A DNA stretch of 64,000 bases from Cyprinodon diabolis (lineage: Eukaryota; Chordata; Actinopteri; Cyprinodontiformes; Cyprinodontidae): positions 6,644,501 to 6,708,500 of the forward strand of contig CM060076.1 in NCBI GenBank assembly GCA_030533445.1, given 5' to 3'. This document shows, piece after piece, positions 35,971-45,957 of the stretch (position 1 is its first letter; each line of letters begins with the position of its first letter). The translations under genes and the position numbers were made by a program. A model generated the notes under the pieces. It saw only the letters and a program-made list of their open reading frames with translations, had not been told where the DNA came from and did not search any database.

Positions 35971-36533
35971 TAATGCTCTTTTTTTTCCCTTTTTTAATGT
36001 CTCTGCCTTAATCTAAAGAGCATTGTATATTTTTGGAACTAGACAAATGTAGGTTTAAATGGTGAAAGCATGAGTGAATGTGTGTATAAGTACATGTTCC
36101 AAGGTTAAGTTTGTAATTTTTGTTGTATTAAAAAAGAGAAAATTCAATCAAATATATTGGAGACAATATTATACAGTTAATGTGTCAAAATTTAGACGTG
36201 TCGTTAAGCGTATACAAAAAATTTTTTTGAAATGTTTATACTTTCTAACTGAATGAGCAGCAGCTTAGCGGTGAAAATTAACATTTCCATTTATAAAGTA
36301 CAGCAGGGATCAAAATGTAAACAGTGTAGGAAACACATGGACACCAAATTGTTTACAGGGGGGGGGGAATTCTAGTAGGAAGGAATAAAATGGGATTGTG
36401 TGGCTAAAGTTCTTTGACATGATGAAAAACTGTAATAACACTGCTATACCAGAGGGAGGCAGTATAAGTCAATAAAAGGCCTTGTAAGTTGAGTTTTTTT
36501 AGACTCCCAGCAGGAGGAGAATCCAGTTTTTAC

Positions 36534-36618
36534 CTCTGTCTGCAGGCCAGTCTCTGAAGATCTGCTGGGGACACTCCGAATCATCCAGGATCACCTCTTT
36601 GCCCGTTTTTTCCTCTTG
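36534..36618 (-). CDS. afdn: afadin exon E6: end of RA2
   Basis: The exon reads QEEKTGKEVILDDSECPQ and QIFRDWPADRG. The ILDDxECPxQIFRxWP motif is a hallmark of afadin RA2. The acceptor is CTCTGCAG. The donor leaves the first base of a glycine codon (AGAG|GTAAAA). The 85-base length gives phase 0 in and phase 1 out. A 214-base MITE lies 114 bases upstream in the short intron to E5. Confidence 0.95.
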
Positions 36619-36731
36619 CTGCAGAGATAAAGAAAAATAAGAAATCAACTTTTGAAAGAAAAAAAGAAAAATAATCCAAAAGAAATGACATATAATTCAC
36701 ATGAAACCCTGATTTTTCAGAGAGTCTAAAT

Positions 36732-36945
36732 CAGGGATGTCAAACCGGTTCCAGAAAGGGCCGTGTGGCTGCAGGTTTTCTTTCCAACCAAGCATTGAAC
36801 GATGTGCTCTCACCCAAATCAATCAAGGGAGTCCAATCTGAACATGATGACTTGATGAGATGACTGGAGTCTGGTGTGCTACTGCTTGGTTGGAAAGAAA
36901 ACCTGCAGCCACACGGCCCTTTCTGGAACCGGTTTGACACCTGTG
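36732..36945. mobile_element. hAT MITE with perfect 8-bp duplication
   Basis: The ends CAGGGATGTCAAACC and CACAGGTGTCAAACC (minus strand) extend into arms of about 60 bases, including GGCCGTGTGGCTGCAGG. GTCTAAAT flanks both sides (36724-36731 and 36946-36953). It fills over a quarter of the E5-E6 intron. Confidence 0.9.
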
Positions 36946-37370
36946 GTCTAAATGATATCAAACTAAAGTTAAACATTTTAAGGACTGTATGGAGCCGACT
37001 TTAGCTCCAAGCTCCCTTCTCCTCTGGACTCCTCACAGTTCGCACCTACACATTACTACAGCTTCTATCCAACTAACCACCACATCCCTGCTTGTTTAGT
37101 CTGCTGCTTTGCTCTCTAAAACTGCATCTATGAGTATCTGCAGCTGGGAGGTTAAGAATGCATGTTTTTGGTCTCTGCAGGACCCCTTGCCGCAAAGTCG
37201 GAATCACAAAACACACAAAGAGTGCACAGTAGCATTCTAGGTCAGGCATCCAAATATTTGAAACATGTGGGAAATGTTTGGTGGTAAAGTTATGCTGCCT
37301 GAGCAGCTAAAGCCAACTAAAATCGTGTAAAAGTTGTGTTTACAGCTAGAGTAGGATGAAGCGTTTTTAC

Positions 37371-37528
37371 CCGGGCGATGCAGTACTCCCTGGCGTTCTC
37401 CTTCTCCATCCCGTACTTCTCCAGAGCTGCAACCACGGCAGAGTCCGCTGTGTCTCTGGTGGACAGCAGGATGGTCTTGTAGGGGATGTTGGGTTTCAGA
37501 CTGTCGGCGTAAATCTTGATAGTTCCTC
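37371..37528 (-). CDS. afdn: afadin exon E5: Ras-association domain RA2
   Basis: After the split glycine, the exon encodes GTIKIYADSLKPNIPYKT, ILLSTRDTADSAVVAALE and KYGMEKENAREYCIAR. This is the core of RA2. It starts after TTTGCAG. I end it at CGG|GTAAAA, which joins E6 in frame but leaves out about nine residues that follow CIAR in mammals. A second in-frame donor, GCT|GTAAAC, would end the exon at 37344 and add nine codons beginning with Val, which restores the usual length. Which donor is used is not settled by sequence alone. Confidence 0.93.
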
Positions 37529-39871
37529 CTGCAAACAGCAGAGAATTTACTTTACTACTGTATTATCCAGATAAACATCATAGCTGCCTATGTTTAAGAA
37601 AAATAAGGAGTCGGCTGCTGAATGTAGCAGTCCTTTTAAATGAAAAATAAAAGTAATCTCCCAACGACCATTTTAAGAATAAATATTAAAACTTTTACAA
37701 CTCAGGAGGTTTTTGGAACATCAAAGCATCTAAAAATGTATTTCATCACAGAATTTCTAATGTAAGGACCAGGTAATCCTAAAGCTCTTATCTTATCCGT
37801 TTCTCTGTAACCCGATTTTGACGCTTTGTGTTTCGTGCTTCGCATGTGCGACTCCACTGCCTTAATTCCCATCGTTCAGAGTTTGAATGACTTCTTGCAC
37901 AAAATCCACTGAGCCTCATGTGTGTTCCCTGGTTTTAGCCATGGAGAAAACTCTTGGCTGGAGACAATTTTCGTTACATTTACACTTGCTCATATTTTCC
38001 AGACAAAAAATTAATGGTGCATCTCCCAAATGTCCCGGCCGCAACAACGCTTTTATTGGTTCCACTATCGGGAGGGAGCCAATAATGGCGAGCCATTTCT
38101 TTTTTTTTTTATTAAAAAACAATTTTAACGTTTTATTTAGATTACAAAAATAAATCATAATAAAAATGATCCTATTTATGATGTTTTAAAAATTAAGACC
38201 TACGAAAGACTGATTTAAGACATTTTAATACCAATTAAGGCCTTAGTTTTATTTTGAAGAATTCAATGCCTTTTAAGACTTTTTAAACTTCCGTACCGTG
38301 TTTATTCTGCGTGGCAATGCGTGAACCGTGACCCCTGTACCGTGACTGTTCGGTACGAATACAATGCCAGCCCTAATGTTCAACATAAGTTTTCAATTTT
38401 TCCTCGCCTATATATCTAAGGGACATACAAGGTTGAGCTAAAGATAATATGTGATAAACAAGAATATCTTCTGTAATCATGAGTTCAGCAGAGAAGCATC
38501 TGAGCCGTTAGGCTACAACGCATTTATTTGATAGAATAATCACAAAAGCGACAAGGCAGGAGGATTTTTAGAAATGTATAAAATAACCGTTTGTGATTCC
38601 CATCTCCCCAGCAGCTGTCCGCACTGAAGACAGCGGTCAGAGCTGTTTTTAGAGCCTCCTCACTCTTCCATCTGTCTGTCTGGCAGAGCCATTAGGTAAT
38701 GCCTGAGTCACAAACCCATCCAGTCAGCATGTTTGTGTCGTTCAGTCAACATGTCTCTCAATGTGTGTAAACACGCCGGCGTGAGACTTTCTAATAAGCA
38801 TACGGCACTCCTGGGGTTCGGTTACAACACGTCAAGAGATCAATGCCAACTATGAAAAACAAACAATGCCTTACTATAAACTAGAAACTGTAGATTAGAG
38901 AGCAGGGATAAACAGAACTGAGTTGATGGGTTTTATGAAAATAAACTGCCGAAGAAAACCTCAACCATCGTGCACGGTTTGGATTTACATTTCTTAAGCA
39001 TTCAAAGACAGCAGCAGCAGTGACCGGAGATTTTAGGGTCAGTCTGTTGGTTAACTCACTTGGAGTTAAACAAAAATTTATTCTGGAGATTTGCGGTTTT
39101 GGATAACTTTGAAAATATAATAACCTGCTTTCTGGAAAGTTGTTTCTGACTTAATTTATCACCTTCCATATGACTATTGTTCAAGTCTTAACCGTAGATT
39201 CTCATCTGAAGGACGATTCTCCTTTGCTGGCTTGTTTTAAATGTTCACATCATTTGTTGACATAAGAGGGTGCTATAAACTAGAAACGATGGTGGCACCA
39301 GCAGAAATTCTCCCAGAATCATCAATAGTCTGCAGCATATTGCTTTTATTAAACTCAAATCCATCAAGTTATTTTTTCCAATCTGTGAGCTCAGTTTTAG
39401 TTTCCTTCTTTGATTAATGCAACTGTTAAAATCTCCACTATTAAGATCTTTAAAGGCACAGTCATAAGTCTGTTGAAAAGGATAGACTTGATAATTTGAT
39501 TAATTATTAGACGCAATCTTGTAATCTCTTACATTCCTTCCAAATGGGTTTTTTAACTGCTTTCTCTATAAAAGAGCTTGTAGCACATTTTTCCTTTAAA
39601 TGTCTATTCAAGCAAAGCTTACAGAAATTTATTTTCATGCTTTAAAATCCTTAAAAGAAGAAACAGTTGTACAAAATCTGAAGCTATTAAAGTAAAACGG
39701 AAATCAGTGCCAGCATTGAAATACATTTTGATAATGGTCTGAAGGAATTATAATCTGAGGCTGATTTTTAACCTGAGGCTGTGCTCAAACTAATCCAATA
39801 TAGAGCACTAGACATTCAGACACTCAAAATTGCCTTAAGGAGTTAGGTGATTTTATTTGAGTATCTAAATA
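37529..39871. other. E4-E5 intron, first part, no recognised genes
   Basis: Apart from the fragment at 38300-38380 I see no repeat or coding signal that can be named. Confidence 0.45.
38300..38380 (+). repeat. Terminal fragment of a GGTTCGG-type hAT element
   Basis: The sequence around CCGTACCGTG to GCCAGCCCTA resembles the complement of the TAGGGGTGGAACAGTTC start at 26321, with its ACGGTTCGG repeats. Only the end is present. Confidence 0.4.
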
Positions 39872-41070
39872 CATTCACCGGCCACTTTATTAGGTACCCC
39901 ATGCTAGTAACAGGTTGGACCCCCTTTTGCCTTCAGAACTACCTCAATTCTTCATGGCATAGATTCAACAAGGTGCTGGAAGCATTCCTCAGGGAGTTTG
40001 GTCCATATTGACATGATGGCATCACACAGTTGCCGCAGATTTGTCGGCTGCACATCCATGATGCGAATCTCCCGTTCCACCACATCCCAAAGATGCTCTA
40101 TTGGATTGAGATCTGGTGACTGTGGAGGCCATTTGAGTACAGTGAACTCATTGTCATGTTCAAGAAACCAGTCTGAGATAATTCCAGCTTTATGACATGG
40201 CGCATTATCCTGCTGAAAGTAGCCATCAGAAGTTGGGTACATTGGGGTCATAAAGGGATGGACATGGTCAGCAACAATACTCAGGTAGGCTGTGGCGTTG
40301 CAACGATGCTCAATTGGTACCAAGGGCCCCAAAGAGTGCCAAGAAAATATTCCCCACACCATGACACCACCACCACCAGCCTGAACCGTTGATACAAGGC
40401 AGGATGGATCCATGCTTTCATGTTAGACGCCAAATTCTGACCCTACCATCCGAATGTCGCAGCAGAAATCGAGACTCATCAGACCAGGTAACGTTTTTCC
40501 AATCTTCTATTGTCCAATTTCGATGAGCTTGTTCAAATTGTAGCCTCAGTTTCCTGTTCTTAGCTGAAAGGAGTGGCACCCGGTGTGGTCTTCTGCTGCT
40601 GTAGCCCATCTGCCTCAAAGTTCGACGTACTGTGCGTTCAGAGATGCTCTTCTGCCCACCTTGGTTGTAACGGGTGGTTATTTGAGTCACTGTTGCCCTT
40701 CTATCAGCTCGAACCAGTCTGGCCATTCTCCTCTGACCTCTGGCATCAACAAGGCATTTCCGCCCACAGAACTGCCGCTCACTGGATGTTTTTTCTTTTT
40801 CGGACCATTCTCTGTAAACCCTAGAGATGGTTGTGCGTGAAAATCCCAGTAGATCAGCAGTTTCTGAAATACTCAGACCAGCCCATCTGGCACCAACAAT
40901 CATGCCACGATCAAAGTCACTCAAATCACCTTTCTTCCCCATACTGATGCTCGGTTTGAACTGCAGGAGATTGTCTTGACCATGTCTACATGCCTAAATG
41001 CACTGAGTTGCCGCCATGTGATTGGCTGCTTAGAAATTAAGTGTTAATGAGCAGTTGTGGCCGGTGAGTG
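39872..41070 (-). mobile_element. Tc1-like transposon, DD36E family, copy 2, damaged
   Basis: The element is flanked by TA on both sides. The low-coordinate end starts CATTCACCGGCCACTTTATT. The high-coordinate end reads CACTCACCGGCCAC and then jumps to AACTGCTC, so about 20 bases of the terminal repeat present in copy 1 are missing. It lies in the E4-E5 intron. Orientation is opposite to copy 1. Confidence 0.93.
39904..40942 (-). pseudogene. DD36E transposase pseudogene
   Basis: The N-terminal part (from 40942) is open to about 40418 and keeps the first catalytic Asp in WSDESRF. A two-base deletion relative to copy 1, after the codons for IWRL near 40426, shifts the frame. The C-terminal part (40413 down to 39952) keeps QQDNAP and SPDLNPIEHLW. 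A CGA-to-TGA change then stops it after VESMP. The ancestral TAG stop remains at 39904-39906. So the triad is intact but the protein is broken. Confidence 0.93.
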
Positions 41071-41369
41071 TATATAGTAGAAGAAAAAGTAGTGAATTCA
41101 AAATTCCCCATAATGCACCTTAAAAAGTAGTGTCACTGGTCACTAGTCTAGCAGAAGGGTCATTCCATGATAACTGTTAAGTTTGGGTCCATAACATTCA
41201 AAGAGGAATAGGAAGCATAATAAAACTGTCAGTAATACTTTAAGTGTCTAAAGCCATTGATTCAAGTTTAGTTGGTAGCATGAGGTCAAATAAAATTTAA
41301 TAAAGGTTATGATCAAAAACCTCTACATTCAGAGGTCCAATCTTTACACTTTTCATGGAATGACTCAGA

Positions 41370-41590
41370 AACCCAGAATGCTTTGCGAGACATGTCATGG
41401 GATTTGTTTTGGGTGCGAGGGAGAACAAAGATGGTGCAGGCACCGTGCCGGGAGCCGGAGTCATGTGACCTACATGGAGTGAAAAGTAGTGGCCATCTGT
41501 CCGAACGCTCAGTTACCCGAGTTCACTATAAAGTCCACTATATAATCACCGCTCTATATAGTGACATAGGAGTTAGGCAGACAATCGGAC
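41370..41590 (+). repeat. Second copy of the CTATAAAGTCCACTATATA repeat
   Basis: It matches 33155-33410 with small gaps, including CCAGAATGCTTTG, GCCATCTGTCCGAA and GGAGTTAGG. It lies in the E4-E5 intron. Confidence 0.6.
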
Positions 41591-42734
41591 ACAGCCTGGG
41601 ACTCCTCAAATGCTTTACAACTGTAACTAATTTAAAACATATTGCAGGCTGTGGAGCTAAACTTACAGGTATAAATGTGGAAAACCATTTTTTATTTTTC
41701 TTTAAACTCGATTAGTGATGCTTAATAATAAGGCAGACTCCTGGCAGCACACAGTTAAAATAGTTACTATAGTGTTTAAGCTGTGGAAAGAGGATTTTCT
41801 TAATGCAAGCATTATTAACTAGAGGTTAATGAGACTGATAAATCAGATTCAAATTATCCGTAAAAGCAGGCAAGCTTTAAATGGTCAGGAAGAGATATCT
41901 GATGCGGTTCTATGATTAAAACAAAACTTTCTAAAAGATAGTACTACAGATATAAGCAGTTATAGAGGCCGCGAACATTACGATAACAAATCTGGGTTTC
42001 CTAAATAATTTAATCTATAATAATCCTTTTTTTTATCTAATTCATGAATATGAAACAGTCTCTTAAGCAGATGAAGCCTCCTTTTTCCTCAGCTTCATGT
42101 GACCTGATCCAGAAGCTACGTTTATCCAGATATCCTCAGCTAACTACTCATTTCATTTTCCTTCATTCCAAGTTAAACGCTAAATTCATGAGAAACAACA
42201 ACTGCAGTCATGGCTTACAGAAAATGATTCTGAGCTAAATAATCAGTGAGTCGTAACGAAACAGAGAGGATACACATAATCATCAAGATAGTATTACAGC
42301 AAACTGCAGCATATAAAAAATTACCAGCCAGGAAAAACAAACACTGGGAATCTGCATCTTAAATATCCATTTTCAAATGACTTAGATGAGTTTGGAGAAC
42401 CAAAAAAATGATTTAAATCCAAACCGTCTTTTGGAAGTGGGGCCAGAAATTAATCTGGACATGCAACTGAAGAGAGACTTAGCACCTTCTTAAATTAAAG
42501 AATCACTTTTAGCTCCAGGAACATAAAATCTCTGCATTTTTCCTATTTCTTTCCTAAGTAGCAACGCCCAACACCTAAATCTTAATGTCAGACACCTAAG
42601 CTGAGGTTCCTGGGCTTGTTTTTACCTTTACAGCCACTGATGTAAAGCATATAAAGACTATCCAACTACCAGTTTAGTTTACTGGAGGAGAGTCCAGTAA
42701 CTGGTCATAATTAACAGAAGGAGATTTAAAGTAC

Positions 42735-42895
42735 CCGACTCTGGCCTTCCATCGCTGCTCATGAACTCCTGCATCCGCTTCTCCAGTTTCTGCTGCCTCC
42801 TCCTCTTCATCACCACCTCTGGGTTGGAAATGGTTCTGGTGAAGCTGGTCTCTGGCATGTCTTTGTAAACCTCTGCTGCCAGACGATTGTTCTCC
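42735..42895 (-). CDS. afdn: afadin exon E4: linker leading into RA2
   Basis: The exon encodes ENNRLAAEVYKDMPETSF, TRTISNPEVVMKRRRQQK and LEKRMQEFMSSDGRPESG, close to the mammalian sequence. It holds the arginine-rich MKRRRQQKLEKR stretch. The acceptor is TTTAG and the donor follows the first base of a glycine codon (TCGG|GTACTT). The intron to E3 is 172 bases. Length (161) and phases fit both neighbours. Confidence 0.96.
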
Positions 42896-43067
42896 CTAAA
42901 TCAGAATAAAAAAAAAAAGGGACAAATGGAGGAACAGAGGTCAGAGTTAAAGCGGTTATTCTCTCCTCTTCTCTAGCGAGTTCCCTGTCTTTGTTAGCTT
43001 AAGAAAAAGGGAAGGAAGGGAGGGAAGAGGTAGTGAAATAAATGAATGTAAAACGTGTTTGCGTTAC

Positions 43068-43225
43068 CCGTCCTCGCGGCTTAGAATCTGCTCATCTCCA
43101 TCGGGGATCCGAGCAAACTCTTTCTCCCTCTTCTTGTCCTTCTTCTTCTCCTTCTTGGACAGCGTCCTTTTGAAGTTCTGTATCACTCCATCTTTCTCCT
43201 TGTCTGGTCCGTTGCTCTGACTCTT
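43068..43225 (-). CDS. afdn: afadin exon E3: lysine-rich linker after RA1
   Basis: The translation runs KSQSNGPDKEKDGVIQNF, then KRTLSKKEKKKDKKREKE, and ends near ILSREDG. The VIQNFKRTLSKKEKK core is the conserved basic linker between RA1 and RA2. The charged run suggests a helical or unstructured basic segment, which is inference. The acceptor is CTAG and the donor is GG|GTAACG, leaving two bases of a split glycine codon. The middle (FARIPDGDEQ) differs from the mammalian sequence, as expected in a linker. Confidence 0.95.
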
Positions 43226-43756
43226 CTAGAGCAGATGAAACAAAAGAGCAAATCAGTGCAAATACAGAGGACAGAGGATACAGCTTGAATGGTTTGGGAG
43301 CTGACGCCAGTATTATGAAAACTGTTATTATTCCCATTTGCAGGTACGTTGTTTCTACCAGCTCCCTCAATGGTGATTTTGTAAGGAAAGCATGGCAACA
43401 TAACCAATGAGAGAGCTGAGGAGGATTTGTGATTGGTTAAACTGGTTTTCAATTTACTCAGGGACCAGTAGTCACAGAAAAGGTAAATGAAGAGGGTAAA
43501 GTAAAAAAAAAAAAAAATCCATATACAAAAGAGTTAATGAAATAAGCAATTAGCTTTTTAAATATGTGATTAGGAAAGGTCTGTATCATATAAAGATTTA
43601 TGAATCGTGATTGATTTAGAAATGAGATTTGAAAACACCTTTACAACTTGCAGCATTTGACAATAGATCAATGACTTCAATTTACAATTGAATTTAAAAT
43701 GTACAATTAGAAAACGCTTGAAGTATAATTGTATGATGCCCATATTTAAAGTCATA

Positions 43757-44440
43757 ATGGGCGTTCCATCCGTTTCTCCCGAATTCTCTCCCGAGTGGTG
43801 CCCGACTTTATACGAGTGAATAAAGGGAATGTGAGTGCGTTTATCAAGGGGCGGGATTGTTATGGCGGAAGGTTCACAAGCAAATTTGATTGTGGCCAGT
43901 TTGTCGGAAGATTCTTGCTAACCAGTTAGCAACTTAAAGTTAGTAGGTTCCCAATTGGAAATTCCATTGGGACCAAGTAGCACTGTCAACGACACTGTCA
44001 AGGAACGCTATGGTCAGCGGAAACATGCAAGAGGAGGAGAGTTTTGTGTCGGAGGTCGTGGATGAGTCTCCTCAATCATCCATTTTTTATCTAGAGGAGG
44101 AAAGTGGGGACGAAGATGTTGTGGAAGAGGACGCCAGGGCGGCAGAAGCTTGGTTTGGTGTAGAAGGCTTACAGCCGTACATGTTTGAGCCCTTGCCTCC
44201 AACGCTGCCAGTTCTGTTAGCTCTACGCCTGCTGAAGACACAGACGTCCATCCCCGTGAACACTGGGACGGAACTCACTGGGAAACTAAACTATTGTTAT
44301 TTCAACCGTTGCGTATATTAGTTGCGACAGATAAATTAAGATGCTATGACCGGAAAAAATTTGATTGACATAACTGTTGATCTATGATTGGCTGAATTAA
44401 GGTGTACAAGCTGACGTATAACTAACTGGCCTGCATAAGA
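43757..44440 (+). pseudogene. Transposon-associated ORF remnant, LQPYMFEP motif
   Basis: An open frame at 44010-44321 encodes 103 residues: an acidic N-terminus (EEESFVSEVVDES, EEESGDEDVVEEDAR), then GLQPYMFEP. The acidic start followed by a PYxFEP motif recalls the small proteins with P2X7-C-terminus-like domains common in fish transposons. The expected cysteine-rich WCxC part is not seen. After FEP the +1 frame reads more like a natural continuation (ASNAASSVSSTPAEDTD), suggesting a one-base shift. It lies in the E2-E3 intron, opposite to afadin. Family assignment is weak. Confidence 0.35.
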
Positions 44441-44767
44441 TAACGAAGGAAAAAAAACAGATTTTTAGACAACATTTTTTTTTCAAAGAAATTTTCTAAA
44501 TTTTAGGAAAATATGATCTGATAAAGAGTACATTTATATACATTTTTAAGCCAGAATGATTAGACATTCAAATATGATATACCTACAACTTTAAAATGGT
44601 GTGCTCCTTCACCTGCGCTCACAGCGAGCTGAACACATCCCCTCCAGCTGGCAGACAGAGGGAGCAACCTTTACCTCCAGAGGTGGAGGATTCTCAAACA
44701 AAAAAGGCGACCAAATGGTTTCTGACATGTCAAAACCAGTACAGCTGCTGCACCAGTACTAAGCCAC

Positions 44768-45084
44768 TAGGGCTGATAAACGAATTGAATTAACCGCGAT
44801 TAATGAACTATTGAAATCATCCAATATTTAGGTAATCTATTAACCGTTAACACAAGTATAGACTCTAAAACATGCCATTAGGTGAAAAATCAACCTGCTC
44901 AAAGCAGGAATATACCAAAAAAAAGTTAAAGATATATAAAAATGTTGCATTCAAGATGAAAAACGTTTTATGCTGTCAATAACCTCTATCCAGTTTTAGC
45001 TTCACCTGGTTTAAATGCTGTATAAAATCCTCTTTGATCGATGTATTTTAATTCAATTTTAATCGATGTATTTAGTTGCAGTCC
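44768..45084. mobile_element. Degenerate hAT MITE, TAGGGCTG family
   Basis: The start TAGGGCTGATAAACGAATTG and the end AGTTGCAGTCCAA match the family seen at 49591 and 53358. The interior has the same scattered blocks (TTAACCG, TCACCTGGTTTAAAT). Ends are approximate. Confidence 0.55.
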
Positions 45085-45302
45085 AAGTAGCTGCCCCCTT
45101 GGCTGCAGGAGCCTCAGCAGCACCAGATATTCTGATTCTGATATTCTGCCTCTTTAGTTATCAACATAATAACAGAAGAAATTCTGAGTGGGCTAAATTA
45201 GCATGGATGCTAAAAGAGGAGCTGTGTGGAGCAGAGAAGAATAAATAAGAATAATTTATAATGATTTCTTTTCAACAGTTTCAGTCAGAGAGAGCAGCTG
45301 AC

Positions 45303-45415
45303 CTTGGGCAGGATGTCGTTCTCGTTCTTCAGGACAAACCGACCCTCTCTATCGTCTTTGTTCCAGTTCAACTGAACAACAAGAGGCTTCTCGTCCAGGT
45401 CCAACTGGCGCTCTT
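45303..45415 (-). CDS. afdn: afadin exon E2: end of RA1
   Basis: After completing the split codon from E1, the exon encodes EERQLDLDEKPLVVQ, then LNWNKDDREGRFVLK and NENDILPK. This is the C-terminal strand region of RA1 and is strongly conserved with other vertebrate afadins. It starts after TTTTAG and ends in frame at CCCAAG before GTCAGC. It is separated from E1 by an intron of only 82 bases, among the shortest in the gene. The 113-base length fits phase 1 in and phase 0 out. Confidence 0.97.
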
Positions 45416-45497
45416 CTAAAACACAAACGGTAGTTTATCAAAGAGCCTGCTGCATCTGACTGGATTGGTGTCATAGATCTAAGGCGACAGGACTCAC

Positions 45498-45693
45498 CAC
45501 CGCTGACATGGACTTCATACAAGGAGTATTTTGGTGACGACAGCATCCTCATATCGGGTCTGAACTTCTCCGCTAACGTCTCGATGACGTCCTGCGTCGT
45601 TGCTGTGCTGGACACCCTGATGCACTTCGTGGCAAAGTTCCCGGCCACCCGGTCCTGGAAGTAGAACCGCATCACGCCATGGAACTCGAGGTC
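45498..45693 (-). CDS. afdn: afadin exon E1: most of Ras-association domain RA1
   Basis: The exon reads in frame from DLEFHGVMRFYFQD through the CIRVSSTATTQDVIE segment and the MLSSPKYSLYEVHVSG segment, and is nearly identical to mammalian afadin. This is the ubiquitin-like RA1 fold that binds GTP-loaded Ras or Rap. It starts after a polypyrimidine tract and AG at 45695-45694 and ends one base into a codon before GTGAGT. The residues just before it, the N-terminal helix of afadin, belong to an exon that I do not find up to base 64000. The exon is probably exon 2 of the gene. An in-frame Met in GVMRF is not the true start. Confidence 0.97.
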
Positions 45694-45957
45694 CTTTCCA
45701 GGAAAAACAGAAGGAGAACAGATTCAAATAACTGTGTATAAAAACCAAAAACTGCATTAAACAACATTAAAGGAAAACCATTGTGATTTAATGCAACAAA
45801 CAACAATGAGAGTGTCGAGAAAATCAGCCGTAAAAAGAAACAGACTATTTATGATTCTTATCTTTTCTGTAAGATCCTGGACAATTATTAATGTCTGTAT
45901 AACTAGAAACAAAACAAAGTATATTGACACTCTGAAAAAGGATCCATACAACTTTAA

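Larger units (their letters stand above)
1..45693 (-). other. afdn: afadin gene, partial, internal exons E1-E17
   Basis: This is the span of the recognised afadin exons. Afadin is a cytoplasmic scaffold of adherens junctions that binds nectins through its PDZ domain, Ras/Rap GTPases through its RA domains, and actin through its C-terminus. Seventeen exons on the minus strand translate into RA1, a basic linker, RA2, FHA and the first half of DIL, in the order known for the family. Every junction has GT and AG borders and the phases agree from exon to exon, giving about 754 codons with no stop. The first coding exon (upstream of 64000) and everything from mid-DIL onward (before base 1) are missing. 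Exon numbers E1-E17 are local to this window. Teleosts may have two afadin copies, and which one this is stays open. Confidence 0.96.

Noticed and set aside
36619..37370. Microexon for the VMLPPG segment of RA2
   Set aside because: No ATG-CTN-CCN-CCN-like stretch between AG and GT was found in this intron; an extended E5 donor explains the length better.
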